This document shows positions 6,289-13,703 of a stretch of 19,179 nt of DNA, one piece after another (within the stretch, counting starts at the first letter, position 1; every line of letters begins with the position of its first letter). Both the position numbers and the translations under genes were made by a program. Source of the stretch: Prevotellaceae bacterium (GTDB taxonomy: Bacteria > Bacteroidota > Bacteroidia > Bacteroidales > UBA932). Under the pieces are notes generated by a model. The model had not been told where the DNA came from. It was given only the letters and a program-made list of their open reading frames with translations, and searched no databases. The stretch lies in assembly GCA_031289385.1 (NCBI GenBank), contig JAITPP010000069.1, forward strand, positions 1-19,179, given 5' to 3'.

Positions 6289-8244
6289 TTATATTATCGT
6301 AATTGGTCCTGTGTAGGTTGCGGCGAAGTTGCCGGCAGAGGTGCTTGCATTTATTTCTATTGTATAAACGCCGCCACTTTCGCTAACATCAACCGTGCCG
6401 CCTATTTCGACAGGCAAATCGGATGCTGTGCCGCCTGTAACCGTTCCCCATACCGAGCCCCAGTAACCTGTACCAAACATGGCAGGATAACCTGCACTGC
6501 AATCGCCTGTGGCTGCTGTTGCGTTATCAACGATGTTGTATGTGCCCGAAACAAGCGTTGCTGCTGCTGTATTAAAATCAAGCGAAATATAATTTCCATC
6601 GCCGCCGTATGTGTAGCCGCCTGTGCCGTCTGGTGTGGCTGTTACGCCGCTTGTAGCGATTTTCAAAGTAATGGTAAATCCTGTGCCGCCGAATATCGAT
6701 TTATCTAATGATGTTGCCGATACAATATCAGTTAAAACGTCGCCGCCAGATGAGCCGCCGCCTGTTAAATTTTGAAAATCGAAACTGCCCGGTGTTGATA
6801 GATTTACCCAGTTTGCACCGTTAGAGGCTGCCAAAGCAGCTAAATCCAAAATGGCTAAATTACTGCCTGTGATGGTGAGTACGCCGCCATTATCAACGAT
6901 GCTGACAGTGCTGCCTGTTCGTATATACATTGGCGCACCATTGTCCATATAATAGCAACCGCCAGCCATAACGCCTGCACCTCCGTACCAAGCCATATCA
7001 ATATAAAAACCGTTGTTGGCATCGCTTATGTCCATTGTTGTTGTTGTTCCGTCTTTCACGGTGTAACTTCCTGTTAAGGATGTTGCATTTTCGGTGGTAA
7101 TTACTTCAAACGTAGCCACTGTGGTGCTTGCGTTGTCGATTACGGAAATAACGTTGAGTTGCGAATTAGGTATTGGAGTGTTTCCCATGCCGTAAGTAGC
7201 AGGTTTTGTTACCGTAAGGCTGTAAGTGTAATTATTTTCTATTTCGCGTGTTACATCCTGATAGTCGAAACTGCCGCGTGTGGGGAATACGCCGAACGTA
7301 AATTGTGTACTTGGGTCTTGATTTCCAAGATTGCTGCCTGTAATGCCGAGAGTGCCGCCATTGTCGGTAATGGTAACCGTGCCTTCGCGGACAAACATTT
7401 TTGTTTCGTTATCCAAATAATACGTTGGGGTTTCTGTTACAGGAATACCGGGGATACCAAGCCAACTTGAAATATCCATATAAACTCCCTGCACGATGGC
7501 TCTTTCCAAAGCAGTAACCGCTTTTACCTGATATGTTCCTGCCAGCGTTGTGGTGTTTTCTTCGGTTATGACATCAAGCACCGCCAATTCTATGCCTTCG
7601 GACAATACGGTAATTGTATTTAACTGTGAGCCTGTTATAGGCGTAAACGTTGTTCCGTCGGTAGTCCAAGCGTAGGGTTTTGTTACTTTCAATTTATAAG
7701 TAAGCACAGGCGGGTCGGGGTCGAAGATGATTGCACCTGCGTAGTTTAATTTTACCATCGAGCCGTCTTCGAGCAATACTGTACCTGTTATTGTATAGTT
7801 ATCGCCGCTTTTGCCCACAGATACAGTTCCGTCAATTACTTTAAGTTTTTTCACTTCTGCGCCGTTTGCAACATCAACCCAATAAGTTCCGCCGCTGCCG
7901 TAGCCTGCGATATAATTGCCTATTGCGGCGGTAGATTGTTCTCTAATTGTATATGCGCCTGCGTTGAGAAAATAGTTGAGGCGCGGGATTAAAAAGTCGA
8001 TAGTTAAATAGTTTCCTGTGCCGGCGTTGGGCGCAGTGAGTCCGCTTGTTGATACAACTAATGTAATTGTGCGGTTGCTTGCGTTTTTTTGCACGTTTTG
8101 CAACAAGAGGTTGCTTAGTGCAAAATTATCGGGTACGGGATATTTTCCGTTCATTTCGTCTAAGGCATCATTTTCGCATGCCGTAAATGTGGTTATTACG
8201 GCTATTATTATTGTGCCTGCAAATAATTTCAATATATGTTTCAT
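6289..8244 (-). CDS. surface lipoprotein with A-B-B'-A' repeated domains, likely glycan-binding
   Basis: This is a 651-residue lipoprotein in the position where PULs usually encode a surface glycan-binding protein (SusE/SusF place). The signal is MKHILKLFAGTIIIAVITTFTAC, with Cys23 lipidated, then ENDALDE, an acidic stretch fitting surface export. Four domains are visible by self-similarity. A (about 40-173) and A' (about 503-651) share VVSTSGLTA/KIATSGVTA, GNYLTIDF/GNYISLDF, GAYTI/GTYNI and KLNYAGAI/AATYTGPI. B (about 182-330) and B' (about 340-492) share LKVTKP/LTVTKP, SQLNTITV/SQLNVISV, EVITTENATSL-like, TDNGGTLGITGSNL/VDNGGVLTITGSNL and GSFDYQD/GSFDFQN. A Gly/Ser linker precedes A'. It is rich in Thr, Gly and Asn, as expected for beta-sandwiches. 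No enzyme motif is seen. The start is 133 bp after the susD stop. Glycan binding is inferred from context. Confidence 0.88.
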   Translation of the reverse strand: MKHILKLFAGTIIIAVITTFTACENDALDEMNGKYPVPDNFALSNLLLQNVQKNASNRTITLVVSTSGLTAPNAGTGNYLTIDFLIPRLNYFLNAGAYTIREQSTAAIGNYIAGYGSGGTYWVDVANGAEVKKLKVIDGTVSVGKSGDNYTITGTVLLEDGSMVKLNYAGAIIFDPDPPVLTYKLKVTKPYAWTTDGTTFTPITGSQLNTITVLSEGIELAVLDVITEENTTTLAGTYQVKAVTALERAIVQGVYMDISSWLGIPGIPVTETPTYYLDNETKMFVREGTVTITDNGGTLGITGSNLGNQDPSTQFTFGVFPTRGSFDYQDVTREIENNYTYSLTVTKPATYGMGNTPIPNSQLNVISVIDNASTTVATFEVITTENATSLTGSYTVKDGTTTTMDISDANNGFYIDMAWYGGAGVMAGGCYYMDNGAPMYIRTGSTVSIVDNGGVLTITGSNLAILDLAALAASNGANWVNLSTPGSFDFQNLTGGGSSGGDVLTDIVSATSLDKSIFGGTGFTITLKIATSGVTATPDGTGGYTYGGDGNYISLDFNTAAATLVSGTYNIVDNATAATGDCSAGYPAMFGTGYWGSVWGTVTGGTASDLPVEIGGTVDVSESGGVYTIEINASTSAGNFAATYTGPITII

Positions 8245-8377
8245 TGTCTTAAATTTTATTTTAGCGATAAAAAATAAACAGTTTCTACCGAGCGATAATT
8301 CCTAACGAAATTGTTTCTATCTATTATAATTTGTTTATTTTTCATCACTTAATTATTAATTGTTAATTATTAATTGT

Positions 8378-9931
8378 TTACCATCCTGTATTTTGTGTAA
8401 TATTCGGATTTAGAGTGAGTTCCGTTTGCGGGAAAGGCAATAGCCAATGTTTGCTTGTTTTAAATCCTGCTGCATCGCCTGTGTTATGAACAGTCCATGT
8501 TACTGTACCTCCAGAGGTGAATGATGGTGTTTGTTTTCCCTGATTTACCATTTTGTCGGCAATTTTCCAGCGCAACATATCTTGATAGCGCACGCTTTCG
8601 CCACAAAGTTCGAGGCGTTTTTCGAGCATTACATCATTCATTGTTACACTTGCTTTGGATGGAAGTTGAGCGCGAGTTCTTACGCGGTTTACATATTCCG
8701 CTGCTTTTGCAGGCACACCGCCTTTGATGTGCGCCTCGGCAGCCAATAACAATACTTCGGCAAAACGCATAAAGCGGTAGTTATTGTGAGAAGACATCCA
8801 GCCTCCCGTAATCATTTCGTCTGCTACAACGCGATTTTTCCACATAAAATATCCTTCGTGCCCGTAAAGTAATTTTCCCGATAGAATTGCATCTCCCTGT
8901 GCAAGCACATCATTGTAATTTAACATTGTTGATTTGAGACGATAACCTGTTGCGCCTTCTTCGGCAACAAAAGCATCGTATAATTCTTTTTGTGGATTAC
9001 AGAATCCCCATGTTGTTTTTTCAATATCAGAAGTAATTGACATTGCATCGCCTCTCCATCCTACCATTGCGGTATATACCGAAACATAATTATAAGGATT
9101 GTTTACATCGTTTACACGATTTATTTCAAATATCGATTCGCTGTTGTTCTCTGTTGTATATTGTAAAATATCGTCGTAGTCGCCCTGATACAATTCATAT
9201 TTATTTGATAAAATCATTTCGTCGAGAACTTGGACAGCGGCACTCCATTTTTCCTGAAATATGTAGGCTTTTCCAAGTAATGCCTGAGCAAATTGTTTTG
9301 TTACTCTGTAAGAAGACTTATCGTTTGCATTTGATTTTTCGCGCAATGTGTTTGATGCTATTGCTTCGGTTAAATCGTTTTCAACAAATTCCCATAATAA
9401 TGCAGGGTCGCCGTTTGGTTGTTTGTATTCGGATGGTTGTAATGGATGGTCAACCAGCGGGGGCGTTCCCCACATCGAAATTAAATCAATATAAGCCAAT
9501 GCGCGGAAAAGTTTTGCTTCGGCGCGTGCGCGTTTTTGAATTGGCGATTCGTCTGGAACGTGCTCTATAATTATGTTTGAAAGATATATAACTTCATAGT
9601 AACGTTGAAATGTATTTTGCACATAAGGGCTTTCTTGATTGAACGTATATTCGTTTAGTTTTTCGTTATCGGGATTATCACCGCGTCCACCGCCGCCACA
9701 CCAAAAATCATCTGAAAGCATATTTTTCAGAAAATAATAGTCGTAGTAAATTCCTGAAAATCGGGCATAAACAGCCGTTACGGCTTCTTCGGCTTCTGCA
9801 TCTGTTTTGTAGAACGTTTCGTACGATTCAACTCCGTGTTGTTCGGTATCAAGAAGTTTTTCGCACGAAATCAGCGAAAACGATACCATTGCAATAAAAC
9901 TTATTATTATATTTTTTACTGTTGTTTTCAT
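8378..9931 (-). CDS. susD: SusD/RagB-family nutrient-binding outer membrane lipoprotein
   Basis: This SusD homologue binds glycan at the cell surface and caps the SusC channel. I use the ATG at 9931 because it gives MKTTVKNIIISFIAMVSFSLISC with the lipid-modified Cys at residue 23; the frame is open to an ATG at 9967 that would add 12 residues and spoil the signal. The product is about 517 residues, normal for the family. Hallmarks are CEKLLDTEQHG at the mature N terminus, SYETFYKTDAEAEEAVTAVY, the helical repeat region with ARAEAKLFRALAYIDLISMWG, and the C-terminal FMRFAEVLLLAAEAHI followed by YVNRVRTRAQLP. It follows susC on the same strand with almost no gap, as is usual for these pairs. 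The bound glycan cannot be read from the sequence. Confidence 0.95.
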   Translation of the reverse strand: MKTTVKNIIISFIAMVSFSLISCEKLLDTEQHGVESYETFYKTDAEAEEAVTAVYARFSGIYYDYYFLKNMLSDDFWCGGGGRGDNPDNEKLNEYTFNQESPYVQNTFQRYYEVIYLSNIIIEHVPDESPIQKRARAEAKLFRALAYIDLISMWGTPPLVDHPLQPSEYKQPNGDPALLWEFVENDLTEAIASNTLREKSNANDKSSYRVTKQFAQALLGKAYIFQEKWSAAVQVLDEMILSNKYELYQGDYDDILQYTTENNSESIFEINRVNDVNNPYNYVSVYTAMVGWRGDAMSITSDIEKTTWGFCNPQKELYDAFVAEEGATGYRLKSTMLNYNDVLAQGDAILSGKLLYGHEGYFMWKNRVVADEMITGGWMSSHNNYRFMRFAEVLLLAAEAHIKGGVPAKAAEYVNRVRTRAQLPSKASVTMNDVMLEKRLELCGESVRYQDMLRWKIADKMVNQGKQTPSFTSGGTVTWTVHNTGDAAGFKTSKHWLLPFPQTELTLNPNITQNTGW

Positions 9932-9968
9932 CTCTTTTATATTATTAAAAATTAAATTATTATTCATA

Positions 9969-12900
9969 TTAGAAAGTTATGTTTACCCCAAATACCACTT
10001 TCTTTGACGAAGGATAATTACCTTTATCAACTCCAAATCCTGCGCCTGAGCCTACTGTTTCAGGGTCAAAGCCTTTGTAAGATGTAAAAGCAATGAAATC
10101 ATCGAGCGAGCAATATACGCGAACATTAGTCATTGCTATTTTGCTTATCAAAGATTTAGGAAGAGTGTAGCCAAGTTGAATTTGTTTGATTTTGAAATAC
10201 GAGCCATCGCTTATTGCTGCACTGCTCACCCAATACTCCTCAATATCAGTAGCGCCCGGACGTGGACGAGAGGCGGTTGTATTTGTCGGTGTCCAGCGGT
10301 CGTCGTAATATTCTTTAAGAAGATTTGCCTGTTTGCGGTCGCCGCGTGTTAAACACATAAAAATATCGTTGCCGTAAGAGCCTACGCCAAATACGGTAAT
10401 GTCAAAACCTTTCCAGCCAGCCTGTAATGTTATACCGTAAGTAAAATCGGGAATAGGGCTGCCAATCATCTCTTTATCGGAATCGTTAATAATTCCGTCT
10501 CCGTCTAAATCTTCAAAAACAGGGTCGCCTGTTGCATCATCAATATCTTTTAGTTTGTATCCGCGAAAATACCATGCTGGATAACCTTTTTCAAACACGG
10601 TTATTCCGTTGGTAGTGTGAAAATTTACACCGTTAAGACGTGTCATTGATTCTTGCAAGTAAGTTACTTTATTTTTAAGCGATGCAAAATTACCTCGTAT
10701 ATTGTAGAAGAAATCGCCTATTTTATCGCGCCAGCCAAGTTCTATTTCAATACCGTTATTTTCAATATTACCCGCATTAAAAGGTGAAGCCGCATTACCA
10801 GCCATTGTAGAAACAATAGCCCCTGTAACGATAAGGTCTTTTGTGGTTTTATCGAAATAATCCAAACTTAAAGTAAGACGGTCTTTGAAAAAGCGGGCAT
10901 CCAAACCAATGTCTAACTGTTCCGATTTTTCCCATCCGAGTTCAAGATTTCCTAAAACTGTGGGCGCAGAGGCGGTAGTAAAAGAAAGGTCGTCTGTATA
11001 AGCATAAGAGCCTAAGGAAGCCATACTTACTCTCCACGCATAATTACCTGTAACAAGTCGTCCGTTTTGTCCCCAACTTGCACGAAGTTTGAGGAATGAA
11101 ATTTTATCGCGCAGAGGTTTCATAAATTCTTCGTTAGAAATTGTCCATCCTGCCGATACAGCGGGAAAATATCCGTGACGATTTTCTTTCGGCAGTACCG
11201 AAAGGTCGGCAGCATCGTTACGAAGGGAAGCCTGCAAGAAATATTTGTTTGCATAGTCATAAGATACACGTCCGAAAATCGAGTAGTTTGCACCTTTGGT
11301 TTCTTCACCTCCCGATATGCTTTTTACAGCAGTTTGCGTGGCGTATGCAAAATACCAATAACGCGGATTATCTCTGATAAATCCGAAATCGTTTGCACCT
11401 CCCGACACGCTACCTGAAACTCCGAAATTAACATTTCGTTGTATCGAAGTTCCAAGCATGGCATTAACATTATGCTTGCCGAAACTTTTTGTATAGTTTG
11501 CAAAGTTTTCCCATTGATAATAAATTGGTACGCTTGCGCTTGCATTTGCCGAGCCGTATTCTTGATGTACTGTGGCATTTACATAAAAATCTTGATTAAA
11601 TGTATAACTGCTTATTCCCGTAAGTCTGTAACTGAAACGCGAAGTAATAACCAACTCTTTTATGGGTTTAAAGTTTGCAAATACAACTCCGTTTACGTTA
11701 AATCCTTTTGTTTTTGAAATAGTTTTGTCCCGCATAATTAAAGGACTATAGTTGTCGGTTTCCAGAAATGCCGAAGTAGAATAATAATTTCCGTTTTTGT
11801 CTTGTAAATACACATATCCGTTATTCAAACCGTTTTGCATGTGTGCAGGCAATTGGTCGGGCGCATAAGTAACAGGAGTAAGCGGGTCTAACTGCAACAC
11901 AGACAAAAGCAAACTGCCGTATTCAGAGCCTTCGGTAACGGCTTTGCGCTTAAAAAATTCAATTTGATTGTTTGTTCCTACTTCAAGCCAAGGTTTAATT
12001 TTATAAGATGCATTAATTGTACCTGTATAGCGTTGGTAAACATCGGTGTTGCCTACAACATATCCGTTGTTATCCAAATATGAAAGCGACAAATAATAAT
12101 TGCTTGCCGAGTTTCCGCCTTGAAATGCAAGATTGTGGCGCATCATTATAGAATTTTCAAAGGCTACTTTACTCCAATCGGTATTGGTTTTAAAATCCCA
12201 ATTTTGCATGATGTTATCCATAGGAATATAGTTTGCTTCTGTCATAAAATCAATGTATTGTTCCGAATTCATTACTTTGGGAATGCGTGAAATGGATTGA
12301 ATTGTAGTTTGAAAATCGTAACTTATTGAAGTTTTGCCTGCTGCGCCTTTTTTGGTTGTAATTAAAACAACGCCGTTGCCAGCATTAATACCGTAAATAG
12401 CAGCAGAAGCAGCATCTTTAAGCAATTCCATAGATTCGATATCATTAGGGTCGATACCGCCAATATCAGCCGCAATACGTCCGTCAACAACAAACAAAGG
12501 CTCGCTTGAAATGTTTGAACTAAGCCCGCGAATACGCATAGTTGGTGCAGATCCCGGAGCAGCCGAGCCTTGTATAATATGTACGCCGGCGGTTTTTCCC
12601 TGCAAAGCCTGTTCGGGGCGTGTAATTGTTCTGTTAATCATGTCTTCGGATTTCACTTGCGAAATAGCGCCTGTTACAGAACTTTTTTTCTGCACCCCAT
12701 ATCCAATAACAACAGTTTCGTCAATTTGCAAAACATCTTCATCTAAAATAACGGTTAAACCGTCTATTGCTTCACGTTCGTGAGTTTTGTAGCCCACATA
12801 CGAGAAAACAAGAATTGCGCCTTGATTTACGGAAATAGAGAATTTTCCGTAAATGTCGGTAGTTGTGGCGTTAGTAACGCCTTTTTCAATAACACTTACA

Positions 12901-13046
12901 CCCACCAAAGGCTCATTGCTTTGGTCGGCAACCGTTCCTGTTATCCTCACTTTGTTTTGCGCAAACATAAGTGCTGCACACATAAAGAAAAGGAAAACGA
13001 ACGAAATCCATCTTTTTAATTGATTTACAATCATAAAATTTTTCAT
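9969..13046 (-). CDS. susC: SusC/RagA-family TonB-linked outer membrane transporter
   Basis: This 1025-residue TonB-dependent transporter imports oligosaccharides across the outer membrane with its SusD partner. The signal peptide runs to MFAQ (residue 30). Residues about 32-105 are the carboxypeptidase-regulatory-like domain (VRITGTVADQSNEPLVGVSV ... FSYVGYKTHE). The plug follows with the SusC signature region VVIGYGVQKKSSVTGAIS (from residue 112), MRIRGLSSN, EPLFVVDGR and LLKDAASAAIYG. The rest is the 22-strand barrel, ending in VVFGVNITF with the terminal phenylalanine typical of outer-membrane barrels. The length is normal and no break is seen. It is the first gene of the minus-strand PUL transcript and diverges from the HTCS gene, with a candidate operator about 85-160 bp upstream. 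Confidence 0.97.
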   Translation of the reverse strand: MKNFMIVNQLKRWISFVFLFFMCAALMFAQNKVRITGTVADQSNEPLVGVSVIEKGVTNATTTDIYGKFSISVNQGAILVFSYVGYKTHEREAIDGLTVILDEDVLQIDETVVIGYGVQKKSSVTGAISQVKSEDMINRTITRPEQALQGKTAGVHIIQGSAAPGSAPTMRIRGLSSNISSEPLFVVDGRIAADIGGIDPNDIESMELLKDAASAAIYGINAGNGVVLITTKKGAAGKTSISYDFQTTIQSISRIPKVMNSEQYIDFMTEANYIPMDNIMQNWDFKTNTDWSKVAFENSIMMRHNLAFQGGNSASNYYLSLSYLDNNGYVVGNTDVYQRYTGTINASYKIKPWLEVGTNNQIEFFKRKAVTEGSEYGSLLLSVLQLDPLTPVTYAPDQLPAHMQNGLNNGYVYLQDKNGNYYSTSAFLETDNYSPLIMRDKTISKTKGFNVNGVVFANFKPIKELVITSRFSYRLTGISSYTFNQDFYVNATVHQEYGSANASASVPIYYQWENFANYTKSFGKHNVNAMLGTSIQRNVNFGVSGSVSGGANDFGFIRDNPRYWYFAYATQTAVKSISGGEETKGANYSIFGRVSYDYANKYFLQASLRNDAADLSVLPKENRHGYFPAVSAGWTISNEEFMKPLRDKISFLKLRASWGQNGRLVTGNYAWRVSMASLGSYAYTDDLSFTTASAPTVLGNLELGWEKSEQLDIGLDARFFKDRLTLSLDYFDKTTKDLIVTGAIVSTMAGNAASPFNAGNIENNGIEIELGWRDKIGDFFYNIRGNFASLKNKVTYLQESMTRLNGVNFHTTNGITVFEKGYPAWYFRGYKLKDIDDATGDPVFEDLDGDGIINDSDKEMIGSPIPDFTYGITLQAGWKGFDITVFGVGSYGNDIFMCLTRGDRKQANLLKEYYDDRWTPTNTTASRPRPGATDIEEYWVSSAAISDGSYFKIKQIQLGYTLPKSLISKIAMTNVRVYCSLDDFIAFTSYKGFDPETVGSGAGFGVDKGNYPSSKKVVFGVNITF

Positions 13047-13087
13047 TTTAATATTTACTGAGGTTATGTTAAATTTATTTAAATTTT

Positions 13088-13101
13088 AATAGTGCAAATT
13101 A
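13088..13101 (-). promoter_or_regulatory. possible -7 element of the susC promoter
   Basis: On the minus strand TAATTTG (complement of 13095-13101) resembles the Bacteroidetes -7 element TAnnTTTG with one base missing. It is about 50 bp upstream of the susC ATG, and the four-copy repeat array begins about 30 bp further upstream, a position suited to an activator. No good TTTG at the expected -33 spacing is seen, so the call is weak. Confidence 0.25.
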
Positions 13102-13130
13102 ATGGATTATTTCCGAAAGAGAGTTATTGA

Positions 13131-13206
13131 TTTGTATAAAAGATTTGCATATTTGTAAAAAGGAATGTTCTAAATGTTCAAAAGTTTGCGTATTTGTTCA
13201 AAAGGG
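13131..13206 (-). promoter_or_regulatory. phased four-copy direct repeat upstream of susC, candidate HTCS operator
   Basis: On the plus strand the 10-mer family tgtataaaag (13133), tgtaaaaagg (13154), tgttcaaaag (13175) and tgttcaaaag (13195) repeats at steps of 21, 21 and 20 bp, two helical turns each. Between copies 1 and 2 lies atttgcatatt, and between copies 3 and 4 tttgcgtatt, a second repeat with about 41 bp period. AraC-type DNA-binding domains contact two major-groove sites on one face, and HTCS regulators act on direct repeats upstream of susC genes, so the array fits as the binding site for the divergently encoded HTCS. Confidence 0.55.
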
Positions 13207-13269
13207 AAATTTTTAACAGTTTGGAGGGGGCGAGTTTTGGGGGAATGGTTTAATTTTGCGGAATTAGGG

Positions 13270-13660
13270 GGGATTTTTTAGAATTGAGAGTTGAGAATTG
13301 AGAATTGAAAATTGAGGAATGTAGGAATGTAGGAATTGAGAAATCAATTACGAATTAAAAATTACAAATTACGAGGTGTTAATAGTGAATGTAAAATTTG
13401 AAAGAAAGTCTTTGCGTTGTTTGCGGGGAAAAATGAAAAAATAACCACAAAGAACACAAAAAAATAATCAAATATGGGATTATGGGTTAAAATGCTGCCC
13501 CCCAGCCCCTAAATGGGGAGTTGGGCAGTGTGGAAAAAGTCCCCTTTAGGGGATTTAGGGGCGGAACAGATGAAAAATGTAGAAATGTAGAATTAAGGAA
13601 TGTAGGAATTGAGAAATTAAGGAATGTAGGAATTAAGAAAAGACTAACGCCTAAATACTA
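13270..13660. repeat. low-complexity AT-rich leader region between susC and the HTCS gene
   Basis: No gene is seen in this stretch. It holds repeats of gagaattgag (13282-13310), two blocks of ggaatgtaggaa (13315-13334 and 13606-13633), caattacgaattaaaaattac-like sequence resembling the edge of the interspersed module, and the inverted core of that module at 13494-13563. A TAATTTTG at 13251-13258 matches the -7 consensus on the plus strand, but no TTTG lies at the right distance from it. Confidence 0.5.
13494..13563 (+). repeat. core of the interspersed module, copy 3, inverted relative to copies 1 and 2
   Basis: The reverse complement contains cccctaaatcccctaaagg, then gactttttccacactgccc, then tttaggggctggggggca, matching 4554-4617 and 5858-5924. 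Since the HTCS gene is on the plus strand, the element keeps the same orientation toward its downstream gene as the other two. The flanking hairpins (gtaggg...ccctac and others) are absent, so only the core is present. Confidence 0.75.
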
Positions 13661-13701
13661 ACGGCTAAATACGGAATTACTGAATACTAAATACCAAATA
13701 C
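13644..13701. repeat. degenerate AATAC tandem tract abutting the HTCS start codon
   Basis: Units such as taaatactaacggc, taaatacggaattac, tgaatactaaatacc and aaatactg run up to the base before the HTCS ATG. This is the TATTCCGTA tract read from the other strand, so it has the same orientation relative to the gene as upstream of the esterase and MBL genes. No ribosome binding site is recognisable in it. Confidence 0.65.
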
Positions 13702-13703
13702 TG

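Noticed and set aside
9037..9570. 177-residue plus-strand frame
   Set aside because: It lies wholly opposite susD, whose protein is clearly conserved; its composition is that of an antisense shadow.
9932..9967. Upstream start of SusD at 9967
   Set aside because: The additional 12 residues (MNNNLIFNNIKE) would precede a complete lipoprotein signal peptide, so the ATG at 9931 is preferred.
13251..13258. HTCS promoter at TAATTTTG
   Set aside because: The -7 match is exact, but no TTTG lies 19-21 bp upstream, and it would give a 440-base leader; kept only as a note.
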